Assembly (NCBI RefSeq): GCF_028657195.3
Contig: NZ_JANCPR020000034.1
Coordinates: 1 to 64,000, forward strand
Length of the DNA: 64,000 nucleotides
Direction: 5' to 3'
Source of the DNA: Streptomyces iconiensis
GTDB lineage: Bacteria > Actinomycetota > Actinomycetes > Streptomycetales > Streptomycetaceae
Below are positions 25,283 through 35,600 of this stretch, piece by piece. The notes beneath the pieces are model-generated. The model was given only the letters and a program-made list of their open reading frames with translations, was not told the DNA's origin and searched no databases. Numbering within the stretch: the first letter of the stretch is position 1; the number at the start of each line of letters is the position of its first letter. Made by a program: the position numbers and the translations under genes.

Positions 25283-26392
25283 GTGACTGAGATCGAGATC
25301 GGGCGCGGAAAGCGCGGGCGCAGGGCATACGCCTTCGACGACATCGCCGTCGTGCCGAGCAGGCGCACCCGCGATCCGAAGGAGGTCTCCATCGCGTGGC
25401 AGATCGACGCCTACCGGTTCGACCTGCCGTTCCTCGCGGCGCCGATGGACTCGGTTGTCTCCCCCCGCACCGCGATCCGCATCGGCGAGCTGGGCGGCCT
25501 GGGCGTCCTCAACCTCGAAGGGCTGTGGACGCGTTACGAGGACCCCGAGCCGCTGCTCCAGGAGATCGCGGAGCTGGACGAGGCCACGGCCAACACGCGT
25601 ATGCAGGAGCTGTACACGGAGCCGATCAAGGAAGAGCTGATCGGGCAGCGCATCAAGGAGGTCCGTGACGCGGGCGTTGTGACGGCCGCAGCGCTGTCGC
25701 CGCAGCGTACGGTCGAGTTCTCCAAGGCGGTCGTGGACGCGGGCGTCGACCTGTTCGTGATCCGCGGCACCACGGTCTCCGCCGAGCACGTGTCGAGCGC
25801 CGCCGAGCCGCTGAACCTCAAGCAGTTCATCTACGAGCTGGACGTGCCCGTCATCGTCGGCGGCTGTGCCACCTACACCGCCGCGCTCCACCTGATGCGT
25901 ACCGGTGCCGCCGGCGTCCTCGTCGGCTTCGGCGGCGGTGCAGCGCATACGACCCGTAACGTCCTGGGCATCCAGGTCCCCATGGCCACCGCCGTCGCCG
26001 ATGTCGCCGCCGCGAGGCGTGACTACATGGACGAGTCCGGCGGTCGCTATGTCCACGTCATCGCCGACGGCGGCGTCGGCTGGTCCGGCGACCTGCCCAA
26101 GGCCATTGCCTGCGGTGCGGACGCGGTCATGATGGGCTCTCCCCTGGCCCGCGCCACGGACGCGCCGGGCCGCGGCCACCACTGGGGCATGGAAGCCGTC
26201 CACGAGGAACTCCCTCGCGGTCGCCGGGTCGACCTCGGCGCGGTCGGCACCCTCGAAGAGGTCCTTCTTGGGCCATCGCACACGCCGGACGGTTCGATGA
26301 ACTTCTTCGGAGCGCTGCGCCGGGCCATGGCCACGACGGGCTACTCCGAGCTGAAGGAGTTCCAGCGCGTAGAGGTCGCCGTCGCCCGTTGA
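25283..26392 (+). CDS. guaB3: GuaB3-family IMP dehydrogenase-related protein
   Basis: A 369-residue TIM-barrel protein related to IMPDH and GMP reductase. It lacks CBS domains. The barrel motifs are recognisable (FDDIAVVPSRR, PFLAAPMDSVV, IADGGVGWSGDLPKAIACGADAVMMGSPLA), but at the site where IMPDH has its catalytic Cys (GSICTTR) it reads GGAAHTTR, so H222 replaces it. From memory the actinobacterial GuaB3 of M. tuberculosis also lacks the Cys. A GuaB3 from a cyanobacterium has been described as a GMP reductase, which would reverse the guaB2 direction, but whether this one does so is not shown by the sequence. Confidence 0.92.
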   Translation: MTEIEIGRGKRGRRAYAFDDIAVVPSRRTRDPKEVSIAWQIDAYRFDLPFLAAPMDSVVSPRTAIRIGELGGLGVLNLEGLWTRYEDPEPLLQEIAELDEATANTRMQELYTEPIKEELIGQRIKEVRDAGVVTAAALSPQRTVEFSKAVVDAGVDLFVIRGTTVSAEHVSSAAEPLNLKQFIYELDVPVIVGGCATYTAALHLMRTGAAGVLVGFGGGAAHTTRNVLGIQVPMATAVADVAAARRDYMDESGGRYVHVIADGGVGWSGDLPKAIACGADAVMMGSPLARATDAPGRGHHWGMEAVHEELPRGRRVDLGAVGTLEEVLLGPSHTPDGSMNFFGALRRAMATTGYSELKEFQRVEVAVAR

Positions 26393-26727
26393 CCCCGGGC
26401 CCCTGCCCCGCCCTTTCACCGTTTCTTGCAGGGGAGGGCCCCATATCCCCCCACCTGTTCAGCCTCGCTCGCGCTCGTCCTCAATTGCCGGACGGGCTTT
26501 AGCTTCAGGGCTTCGCCCCTTCGCGGGGCGGGGGAGTCCAGAGGGGGCGGAGCCCCTTTTGGCGGGGGGATTGCCGGGTAGGGGTCCCCCCGGACGGAGT
26601 CTGGGGGAGGAGCCCCCCGACGCCCGGTCGGCGAGGCCAACGGGGAAAGGGGCGAAGCCCCATATAGAGCACGGGGGCAGAGGGCGAAGCCCTACGACTA
26701 ACGGAAGCGGGGCCGACGGGGGCCAGC
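26393..26727. repeat. Intergenic cluster of self-complementary GGGGC-GCCCC elements
   Basis: No gene is seen in this 335-base stretch. From 26458 it opens with a Streptomyces-type dispersed repeat (GAGGACGAGCGCGAGCGAGG on the minus strand) and then carries at least five short hairpins: GGGCTTCGCCC at 26508-26518, GGGGCGGAGCCCC at 26544-26556 followed by TTTT, a GGGGG-AGGAG-CCCCC type at about 26603-26617, GGGGCGAAGCCCC at 26649-26661 and GGGCGAAGCCC at 26682-26692. It lies between convergent genes and would stop transcription from both sides. Confidence 0.75.
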
Positions 26728-27990
26728 TCACAACCGGTGCGCGGCACCGGTTGGGCTGGCGCCGCGCGTGTCCAGCAACAGCTGCGCCTTCGCAGCAAGC
26801 CCCTGCAAATCGTAAGTCCGATGATTCTGCAGCAGCAGAGTGAGATCCGCAGCGGCGGCGGCCTCGTACAGCGAGTCCGCGCGGGGCACAGGGTGCCCCG
26901 CGACCCGCCACTGCGGCACATACGGATCGTGGTAACTGAGCTGCGCCCCCAGCTCCTTGAGCCGAGTGGCCACCTCCCGCGCGGGAGCGCCCTCCTGACT
27001 GGGCAGGTCCGGCTTGTACGTGACCCCGAGAAGCAGCACGCGCGCACCCCGCGCTGACTTGCCGTGCTCGTTGAGCAGCGCGGCGGCCCGCTGCGAAACG
27101 TAGCGCGGCATACGTGCGTTGACTTCCTGCGCGAGTTCGACCATGCGTAGCGGATAGCCGAGCGAACGGCTGTGGTACGGAAGGTAGTTGGGGTCGACGG
27201 GCACGCCGGGGCCGCCGACTCCGGGCCCGGGCCGGAAGGACTGGAAGCCGAACGGCTTCGTCTCCGCGCAGCGTACGACGTCCCACAGGTCGATGCCGAG
27301 GTCGTGGCAGAAGACGGCCATCTCGTTCATGAGGGCGATGTTGATCTGCCGGTAGTTGGTCTCCAGCAGCTTGGCCGTCTCGGCCTCGCGGGGGCCGCGC
27401 GCGCGGACGACCTTGTCGGTGAGGCGCCCGTAGAAGGCGGCGGCTGCCTCGGTGCAGGCGGGTGTGAGGCCGCCGATGACCTTCGGGGTGTTGGTGTAGT
27501 CGTGGCGCCGGTTGCCCGGGTCGAGGCGCGTGGGGGAGCAGGCGAGGTGGAAGTCGCGGCCTGCGCGCAGCCCTGAGCCCTCTTCCAGCGCCGCGCGTAC
27601 GACGTCTTCGGTACTGCCCGGGTAGACGCTGGATTCGAGGATGACGATGGTGCGCGGGCGCAGGTGCGCTGCCAGGGTGCGGGCCGCGGTGAGGACGGGG
27701 GCGAGGTCGAGCGCGCGGTCGGCGCCGAGCGCCGTGGGGGTGCAGATGACGGCCGTACGGACACGGCCGAGTACGGCGGGGTCGGAGAAGGCGCGGAACC
27801 CTCTGGCGAGCATCCGGCGCACTTCGGCCGCCGTGAGGGGCGCGTCACCCGGAGGGCGCCCCGCCGCGATCTCGGCGATGGTGGAGGCGTCGGGGTCGTA
27901 CCCGATGGTGCCGATTCCGCTCGCGGTGGCGGCCTGGGCGAGCGGCAGCCCCGAATGGGCGAGTCCGAGAACGGCGAGGTCTGCGGGCAT
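26728..27990 (-). CDS. UDP-glucose/GDP-mannose dehydrogenase-family protein lacking the catalytic Cys
   Basis: A 420-residue member of the nucleotide-sugar dehydrogenase family (WecC/UGDH type), which normally oxidises a sugar to a uronate in two NAD+ steps. The order of motifs is normal: a Rossmann start GLAHSGLPLA (usual GLGYVGLPLA), SSVYPGST, ACSPTRLDPGN, the lysine in ETAKLLE (K207) and the C-terminal YKPDLPSQEGAP. The active-site loop that should read GGHCIPVDP is here GGPGVPVDP, so P261-G262 replace the His-Cys pair. The enzyme therefore cannot use the standard covalent mechanism. It starts at ATG 27990, divergent from glpD. Confidence 0.85.
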   Translation of the reverse strand: MPADLAVLGLAHSGLPLAQAATASGIGTIGYDPDASTIAEIAAGRPPGDAPLTAAEVRRMLARGFRAFSDPAVLGRVRTAVICTPTALGADRALDLAPVLTAARTLAAHLRPRTIVILESSVYPGSTEDVVRAALEEGSGLRAGRDFHLACSPTRLDPGNRRHDYTNTPKVIGGLTPACTEAAAAFYGRLTDKVVRARGPREAETAKLLETNYRQINIALMNEMAVFCHDLGIDLWDVVRCAETKPFGFQSFRPGPGVGGPGVPVDPNYLPYHSRSLGYPLRMVELAQEVNARMPRYVSQRAAALLNEHGKSARGARVLLLGVTYKPDLPSQEGAPAREVATRLKELGAQLSYHDPYVPQWRVAGHPVPRADSLYEAAAAADLTLLLQNHRTYDLQGLAAKAQLLLDTRGASPTGAAHRL

Positions 27991-28224
27991 GACAGCGGTC
28001 TTTCCTTCCCCTGTCGTCCCGGGTCCTGTCCGGGACGAACTGCGAGTGGTGGGCGCCGCAAATTAGGTTAAGGGCCTATATGACAGATATGTCGGATTGG
28101 CCGCGAAGCCGTGCCCGCGACCGGCCAAAGTCGTGGGAATGGGGGACCATCGGGAGGGAACCAGAGGGCAGCGTCCACGGCCGTTCATGAGCGGGAACCG
28201 ACACGAGCACCACGGGAGGCAGCA

Positions 28225-29931
28225 GTGAGGACAGCGGCACTGGGACCGGATCAGCGTGCGGAATCGCTGGCGAAGATGGCGGACGGCGAACTCGACGTGC
28301 TGGTCGTCGGGGGCGGAGTGGTCGGTGCCGGAACGGCGCTGGACGCCGTCACGCGCGGGCTGTCCACCGGGATCATCGAGGCGCGCGACTGGGCCTCGGG
28401 CACCTCCAGCCGGTCCAGCAAGCTGATCCACGGTGGGCTGCGCTATCTGGAGATGCTGGACTTCGCCCTCGTCAGGGAGGCGCTCAAGGAGCGCGGTCTG
28501 CTTCTGGAGCGGCTCGCACCGCATCTGGTGAAGCCGGTTCCGTTTCTGTACCCGCTCAAGCACAAGGGCTGGGAGCGGCTGTACGCGGGCACGGGCGTCG
28601 CCATGTACGACGCCATGTCCCTCTCCTCGGGCCATGGACGCGGACTGCCCACGCACCGCCACCTCACGCGACGTCACGCTCTCCGGGTCTCTCCCGCTTT
28701 GAAGAAGGACGCGCTCGTGGGCGCGCTCCAGTACTACGACGCGCAGGTGGACGACGCGCGGTACGTCGCGACGCTGGTGCGTACGGCTGCCGAGTACGGG
28801 GCGCTGGCGGCCAACCGGGCCCGGGTCGTGGGCTTTCTGCGCGAGGGTGAGCGGGTCGTGGGCGCGCGGATCCAGGACCTTGAGCAGGGCGGCGAGTTCG
28901 AGGTGCGCGCGCGGCAGGTGGTCAACGCGACCGGTGTGTGGACGGACGACACCCAGGGGCTGATCGCGGAGCGCGGGCAGTTCCATGTGCGCGCTTCCAA
29001 GGGCATCCACCTCGTCGTGCCCAAGGACCGCATCAACTCCACCACGGGGCTCATCCTCCGCACGGAGAAGAGTGTCCTGTTCGTCATCCCGTGGGGGCGG
29101 CACTGGATCATCGGCACCACGGACACCGACTGGGACCTGGACAAGGCGCACCCGGCGGCTTCCAGCGCCGATATCGACTATCTACTGGATCACCTCAACT
29201 CCGTGCTGTCCGTGCCCCTCACACGCGACGACGTGCAGGGTGTGTACGCGGGACTGCGCCCACTGCTCGCGGGCGAATCCGATGCGACGAGCAAGTTGTC
29301 GCGCGAGCACACGGTCGCGCATCCGGTGCCGGGGCTGGTGGTGATCGCCGGTGGCAAGTACACGACGTACAGGGTGATGGCCAAGGACGCGGTGGACGAG
29401 GCCGTGCACGGCCTGGACCACAGGGTCGCCGAGTGCGTCACCGAAGAGGTGCGGCTGGCGGGCGCCGAGGGGTACTTCGCGCTGTGGAACGGCCGCGCGA
29501 GGATCGCTGAGCGCTACGGGTTGCACGTCGCGCGCGTCGAGCATCTGCTCAACCGCTACGGTGCGATGGCCGACGAGGTGCTCGACCTGATCGCAGCCGA
29601 CTCCAAGCTGGGCGAACCGCTGCCCGCCGCTGACGACTACTTGAAGGCCGAGGTCGTCTACGCCTGCACCCATGAGGGTGCGCGCCACCTGGACGATGTG
29701 CTGACGCGGCGTACGAGGATCTCCATCGAGACCTTCGACCGGGGCACGTTGAGCGCGCGGGAGTGCGCCGAACTGATGGCACCGGTGCTGGGCTGGGACG
29801 CCGACCAGATCGACAGGGAGGTCTCGCACTACGAGAAGCGGGTGGAGGCCGAGCGCGAGTCGCAGCTTCAGCCCGATGACCAGACGGCGGACGCGGCGCG
29901 GCTCGGCGCGGAGGACATCGTCCCGTTGTGA
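28225..29931 (+). CDS. glpD: Aerobic glycerol-3-phosphate dehydrogenase
   Basis: A 568-residue FAD enzyme that oxidises sn-glycerol-3-phosphate to dihydroxyacetone phosphate at the membrane and passes electrons to quinone. The FAD motif VVGGGVVGAGTALDAVTRG is near residue 28, and SSRSSKLIHGGLRYLE, DRINSTTGL and GGKYTTYRVMA are typical. GTG 28225 is preceded by GGGAGGC; the frame open back to 28111 is not needed. The C-terminal domain has the usual length and ends in an acidic tail. Confidence 0.95.
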   Translation: MRTAALGPDQRAESLAKMADGELDVLVVGGGVVGAGTALDAVTRGLSTGIIEARDWASGTSSRSSKLIHGGLRYLEMLDFALVREALKERGLLLERLAPHLVKPVPFLYPLKHKGWERLYAGTGVAMYDAMSLSSGHGRGLPTHRHLTRRHALRVSPALKKDALVGALQYYDAQVDDARYVATLVRTAAEYGALAANRARVVGFLREGERVVGARIQDLEQGGEFEVRARQVVNATGVWTDDTQGLIAERGQFHVRASKGIHLVVPKDRINSTTGLILRTEKSVLFVIPWGRHWIIGTTDTDWDLDKAHPAASSADIDYLLDHLNSVLSVPLTRDDVQGVYAGLRPLLAGESDATSKLSREHTVAHPVPGLVVIAGGKYTTYRVMAKDAVDEAVHGLDHRVAECVTEEVRLAGAEGYFALWNGRARIAERYGLHVARVEHLLNRYGAMADEVLDLIAADSKLGEPLPAADDYLKAEVVYACTHEGARHLDDVLTRRTRISIETFDRGTLSARECAELMAPVLGWDADQIDREVSHYEKRVEAERESQLQPDDQTADAARLGAEDIVPL

Positions 29932-30116
29932 GGGGCGAAAGTCCCCCGATGGACTGGTCGTTACGGTAAGTGCTGTTGGCTGTGTGACCCCGGGTGAGAA
30001 GTGGTGGGGCTGTGGTGTAACTGTGCCGCCCCCGTACGCGTCTTGTCAGGGCGATGGTTCACAATGAAGGCTCTGCCGGGGGCGGTCTCTCACGCAGAGG
30101 GGACACAAGGGGTTTC

Positions 30117-32432
30117 ATGAGCGAGGACGCGGGACGGCTGGTAGGCGGTCGCTATCGGCTCGGGGAGGTCCTCGGGCGCGGTGGCATGGGGACCGTCTGG
30201 CGCGGACAGGACGAGATCCTGGGCCGCACGGTCGCGGTGAAGGAGCTTCGGTTCCCGTCGAGTGTCGACGAGGAGGAGAAGCAGCGGCTCATCACCCGCA
30301 CCCTGCGTGAGGCCAAGGCGATCGCCCGTATCCGCAGCGGCAGTGCCGTCACGGTCTTCGACGTCGTGAACGAGGACAGCAGGCCGTGGATCGTCATGGA
30401 GCTGGTCGAGGGCCACTCCCTCGCCGACAAGATCAAGGAAGACGGCCCGCTGGAGCCGCAGCGCGCGGCCGAAGTCGGCCTCGCCATCCTCGACGTGCTG
30501 CGCGCCGCGCACCGCGAGGGCATCCTGCACCGCGACGTGAAGCCGTCCAACGTCCTGTTGGAGGACGTGACGGGCCGTGTGGTCCTCACCGACTTCGGTA
30601 TCGCGAAGGTCGAGGGCGACCCGTCGGTCACCTCGACGGGCATGCTGGTCGGCGCCCCCTCCTACATCTCGCCCGAACGGGCGCGCGGCAAGCCTCCGGG
30701 TCCGCCGGCCGACCTGTGGTCGCTGGGCGGACTGCTGTTCGCCGCCGTCGAGGGACGCCCGCCGTACGACAAGGGCTCGGCGATCTCCACCCTGACGGCC
30801 GTGATGACGGAACCCGTTCCCGTCTCCGAGCGGGCCGGTGAGCTGAGCGAGGTCATCGCGGGGCTGCTCGTCAAGGACCCCGAAAAGCGCCTCGACGTGG
30901 ACGGCGCACGTGTGCTGCTTGAGCCCCTGGCCTACGGCTTCCGGGGCGGGAAGAGCCCCAAGGGGGCCGAGAACGGCTCCCAGTCCACGCGTACGGCCAC
31001 GCTGCCGCCGGCCCCGGAACCGGTGTCCCCGGCGTCCGGGAGCCCGTCAGGCGGCTCCTCAGGCGGTTCGGGCGGGCGCCGCAAGAAGCGTCCGGAGAGC
31101 GGAAGTTCGGCTGACCGGCTGCGCGGGGCGCTGAAGTCCGTACGGAACGCGGCGGGCGCAGCCGGCGCGGGGGCTGCGGGCAGCGGCTCCGGCACGGGCA
31201 ACGGCTCCGGCACCGGGGACCGGAACGGCAACGGGACAGGCGACAGGAACGGCAACGGCAACCGTGCGGGATCCGGTACGGGCAGGACCGGAAGGGGTAG
31301 CTCCTCCGGCGGTGCGCACGCCGGCGGCAGGCGCGACGGCGCCAGGAGCGGCGCTTCCGCCTCTTCCGCAGCCTCGGCGCCACCCGTCGTGCCGCCGGTG
31401 CCCTCCAGCCCGCCCTCGGCCACGCCTTCGTTCCGGAAGGGCCCCGAAGGGCAGCCGCAGCGCGCCGGCGCCACAGGCCCCGGCACCTCGACACCTGGCG
31501 GAACCGGCACTTCCGGCACCGGCGCCGCCGGCGCCCGGACGGGCGCCGGAGGCAGGCACGGCTCGGGTGAACAGCCGGTCGGCACGGGTGGCAGCGGCAG
31601 CAGAGCGCTGCCGCCCGAGAGCGGCGGCAGCGACGCGATCACCTCGCTGCGCGACCTGCGGGAGCTGCCCGAGCTGCGGAAGGGGATTCCGCGCCGGGTG
31701 CTCGCCATAGGGATTGCCGCCGTTCTCGCCCTCGTCGTCGTGATCGCGCTGATCGCCGCCGTGGCCAATGGCGATGACAAGGAAGGCGGTTCGGGCAAGG
31801 GCTCCTCCTCCGGCGAGGGCGCTGCCGACGGGGCCGGCAGCGGCAAGGGCGACAAGGGCGGCCAGGAGGACAAGAGCGGTCAGGACGGCGGCTCCGGTTC
31901 CGGTGACCAGAAGGACGGCGAGAAGCCCGACAAGCAGGACGAGGCGGCGAAGAAGCCGGAGAAGCCCGCTCTGCCCGGCGGTTACGCCAAGGTCACCGAC
32001 GGCAGGTTCCACTTCTCCATGGCGCTGCCCGGCGGCTGGAAGCGCACCGGGATCGCGGGGCAGAACTCCGGCGGCAAGTACTCGGCGCCCGGCGGCGGTT
32101 ATCCTAGGATCCAGATCGACTTCAACAGCAGCCCGCTGGACGACGCCGCCGGTGCCTGGCGCGGATCGGAGCCGAACGTCAGGGGGAGCAGCCCCGGCTA
32201 CAAGGGGCTGGGCATCAAGACGGTCGGCTGGCGCGGCTATCCGACGGTCGCCGACTGGGAGTTCACCCGGAACGGCGACGGCGGCAAGGAGCGCGTCCTC
32301 AACCGCGGCTTCAAGGTGGACAACAAGCGCGGCTACGCGATCATGATCACCTGCAAGGCCGGTGGCTGGCAGGACAAGGCGTGCAAGACGCTGCGGCAGA
32401 CGGCGTTCAAGACCTTCAAGCCGACCGGATGA
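30117..32432 (+). CDS. Receptor-type serine/threonine protein kinase
   Basis: A 771-residue Hanks-type kinase. ATG 30117 follows an AAGGGG ribosome site. The kinase domain (about 12-275) is intact: glycine loop GRGGMGTVW, K42 in VAVKE, H138-R139-D140 in HRDVKPSNVLL, D159 in DFGIAK, and a TSTGMLVGAPSYISPE activation segment. A 240-residue Gly/Ser/Pro linker follows, then one transmembrane helix (about 527-550), a Lys/Gly/Asp-rich spacer and an outer domain (about 622-771) with two cysteines near the end (ITCKAGGWQDKACK). It is the first of three same-strand receptors with related outer domains. Confidence 0.95.
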   Translation: MSEDAGRLVGGRYRLGEVLGRGGMGTVWRGQDEILGRTVAVKELRFPSSVDEEEKQRLITRTLREAKAIARIRSGSAVTVFDVVNEDSRPWIVMELVEGHSLADKIKEDGPLEPQRAAEVGLAILDVLRAAHREGILHRDVKPSNVLLEDVTGRVVLTDFGIAKVEGDPSVTSTGMLVGAPSYISPERARGKPPGPPADLWSLGGLLFAAVEGRPPYDKGSAISTLTAVMTEPVPVSERAGELSEVIAGLLVKDPEKRLDVDGARVLLEPLAYGFRGGKSPKGAENGSQSTRTATLPPAPEPVSPASGSPSGGSSGGSGGRRKKRPESGSSADRLRGALKSVRNAAGAAGAGAAGSGSGTGNGSGTGDRNGNGTGDRNGNGNRAGSGTGRTGRGSSSGGAHAGGRRDGARSGASASSAASAPPVVPPVPSSPPSATPSFRKGPEGQPQRAGATGPGTSTPGGTGTSGTGAAGARTGAGGRHGSGEQPVGTGGSGSRALPPESGGSDAITSLRDLRELPELRKGIPRRVLAIGIAAVLALVVVIALIAAVANGDDKEGGSGKGSSSGEGAADGAGSGKGDKGGQEDKSGQDGGSGSGDQKDGEKPDKQDEAAKKPEKPALPGGYAKVTDGRFHFSMALPGGWKRTGIAGQNSGGKYSAPGGGYPRIQIDFNSSPLDDAAGAWRGSEPNVRGSSPGYKGLGIKTVGWRGYPTVADWEFTRNGDGGKERVLNRGFKVDNKRGYAIMITCKAGGWQDKACKTLRQTAFKTFKPTG

Positions 32433-32622
32433 GGGCGGTTCCGGACCGCGTCTTCGGGGGAAGGGCCTAGAGGCCCACGTGCCGGCCGTACGGACCGAGT
32501 GCCCAGTAGGACCACGCCGGGCGGTTTTGGCACGTATCGTGAAAGACCGCAGACCGTAAGCATCCGCAATGAGGCGGAGTAGGAACGGAAACCGACGGTC
32601 TCGCGCGCTGTGGGGAGGCGTC

Positions 32623-35600
32623 GTGGAGGACTACGCGGGATACGCGGGGCGGCTGCTCGCCGATCGCTATCGCCTGCCGCGCCCTCCTTCCGAGGAGTAC
32701 GAACTCGCCGAGACCACCGCATGGGACACCGCCAGCGGTCAGGAAGTACTCGTACGCCAGGTGCCGTTGCCCGAGGTGGTCGAGGCCGAGGTCGTCGGGG
32801 ACGACCACCGCCAGGGTGACGTCGGCGCCGGCGGGGTGCGCGGCTCTCTCGGGCGGGCCACGCGCAGGCCGGCCGACCCCGTGGTGCGCCGCGCGGTCGA
32901 CGCCGCGCTCGCCGCCTCCCATGTGCCCGACCACCCGCGGCTCGACCAGGTCTTCGACGTGTTCGTCGAGGGCGACGGGCTGTGGATCGTCAGCGAACTC
33001 GTGCCCGCGAGGCCACTTGCGGCGCTACTGGCCGAACGACCACTTGGTGCGCACCGCGCGGCCGAGATAGGGGCCGATCTACTGGCTGCCCTGCGGATCG
33101 TGCACGCGCACGGCTGGGCACACCGGAACGTCACCGCCCGCACCGTCCTCATCTGTGAGGACGGGCGGGCGCTGCTTACGGGGCTCGCGGTGGGTGCCGC
33201 CGAGGAAGCTCTGTGCGGCTACGACCCGTTGCCCGAGCCGGGGAGTGCCCAGCCGCAGCCCTTGGGCGGCGTCCGTGCCCCGGGTGCGCCGGGGCCGGGC
33301 CCCCACGGCGATCTGGGACCCGACGAGGGCCAGGCTCCTGGCTACGGCGCCGATCCGCGTGCTACCGGCGCCGATTCCGGCTCCGGTTCCGGTGCGGATC
33401 GGGGACCAGGAAGCGGCCGGGCCGGATCGGGCGAGCCGGGCGCGGCGTTCGCGGCCAGGCGGGAGGCGCGGGGCGGCCCCGTCGCGCAGGGGCCGGGCGC
33501 GCATGGCCCGTACACGCAGGTGCAGCAGACGCAAGTGCCGCGTGGGCCGGCGACGTTCACCGGGCAGCCGCTGCCGGAGGGTTTCGACCCGCGCCACGAC
33601 GGGCCGCGTGAGGTCCACCCGTCCGACGAGGGCCCCCGTGAGGACGGTTCGCGCGCGGACGGCGCCGGCTGGGGCGGACCTCCCGTACGCGGGGTGCCGG
33701 GGCGCCGTCCGGCGGGAGGCGACGCGCGCAGCCGGGGCATCTTCGGGTTCGAGGGCGTGGACCCGGACGAGGGCGAGAACGAGCGAGGCCGACCGGGTCA
33801 GGGGCCGGGTGCGGGACCTGGGCCAGGACCGCACAGCCTTCCTTCGCAGGGCCGGGGCGGCAGGCCGGGGCCCGGCGGTCCGCAGGCGCCCGTGGCGCAC
33901 GGTTACGGAACGACGGGTGCGCCGGGCGTGACCGGGCGGATCGGAGGGGCGGGAGCGGCCGGGGGCGCCGAAGGGGCCTCAGGGGACGCCTCAGCGCGTG
34001 CCGCGCGGCGCGGCGCCATCGCGGCGTACCGCGCGGGCACCCAGCGTGCCGCCGCCGAGTCCCGTGACAGCGAGCGCCGTTCCGCCGACGAGGGCACGAA
34101 CGGCCCCGCGGCCGACTGGTGGGCAACGGCTCCGGGCGGCGACCAGGGGCAGCACGGCGCTGACGGGCGCGGCCCGGGGCGCGCGCTCGATGACGACGTG
34201 CGCTGGCTGCCCTCGGACGAGGACGAGGTACTGCCCGACGCGGTGGACGGCGGCGTGCGGGGAATCGGGCGCGACGAGGTGTACGGGCCAGGAGCCGCGG
34301 GACCGTACGGGCAGCTTCCGGCAGGAAGCGCGCCGGGGCCCACGGCGCTGCCCGGCGCCCGGGGCAGCAACCGCCGCAGCATTCCCGCCGCTTGGAGCAC
34401 AGGGGCGGCAGCTGACGACCGGGCGCCGGAGAACCGGCCGCCCGGCAACGATCAGCCGACCGGAAGCGACCGGCCGGCCGGGGACGGGCGAGGGTCGGGC
34501 GACGCGGGTCTCCGGATCTTCGAAGCGCCCGCCGAGGACCCGCAGGAGCGTGCACACCCCTGGGACGAGCCGTACGACTCCTACGAGCCGTACGAGGCAG
34601 CAGAGGGTTATGACGCCCCTGACGAACCCGGTGACGGCGCCGGGCAGTGGGCCGGGCACGCCGGGCACGGGGCGACAGGCGGACACGAGCGGCCCTGGGG
34701 CGGCGAGGCGTACGAGGGCCGCTACAGGGGCCCCACGACGGCGCTGGCGGCCGAGCGCGCGCGGCACACCCGTATGACGGTCGTGGGACCTGTCACCGAG
34801 CGGTGGGCGCCCGAGCAGGCGGGACCCGTCTACGAGAACTGGCGGCTGGCACCCCCCGTGGGGCCGGCGGCCGACCTGTGGGCGCTGGGCGCCCTGCTCT
34901 TCCGTTCCGTACAGGGGCACGCGCCGTATCCGGAGGACAGCGCGGCCGAGCTGGTGCAGATGGTGTGCGCCGAGCCGCCCGCCTTCGCCGAGGACTGCGG
35001 TCCGCTGCGGCCCGTCGTCGAGTCGCTGATGCGCCAGGACCCCACGGAGCGGCCCGACTTCGAGGAGCTGCGCGGGTGGCTCCGCTCGCTCATAAGGTCG
35101 GCACCGGAGCCGGAGGTGGGGCTGCGTACCGTGACGGCGCCGCCCTCGCTGGAGCCGGGTGAGCCCGCCGACCCGCGCAGGCTGCCGATCGTGCGGCGGC
35201 GCGGCGAACTGGTGCGCAGCCGCAGGCGCAGGCGGCAGAAGCGCCCGGCCGTCCCTGAGCGCCCGCAGTACGGGAGCGCTGCCGAGCACGAGCCGCACCA
35301 TGAGCCCGCCGGGCCGCACAAGCGGGCACGCGCGGGCAGCCCGCGCCGACTGGGCCGGCTGGTGGTGGGTCTCGTCCTGCTCGGGATGGCCGCAGCCGTG
35401 ATGTACGCGATGTGGTTCATGCCCAAGCAGGGCGAGGGCCAGGGAGCGCAGAAGGGCTCCGTCGTGGTGCCCGACGAGCCGGGCGCTTCCGGTGAAGGGC
35501 GGGACGGCGAGGGCCGGGAGGACAAGGGGTCGCGGGACGAGGCCGAGGACCCCGGGGGCGAGGGCAAGGGCAAGGGTGACGGCACGTCCTCGTCCGGCAC

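Noticed and set aside
28063..28081. TTAGGTTAAGGGCCTATAT as a DtxR/DmdR iron box before glpD.
   Set aside because: Only the left half fits the 19-bp consensus and the inverted TAGG/CCTA pair has the wrong spacing.
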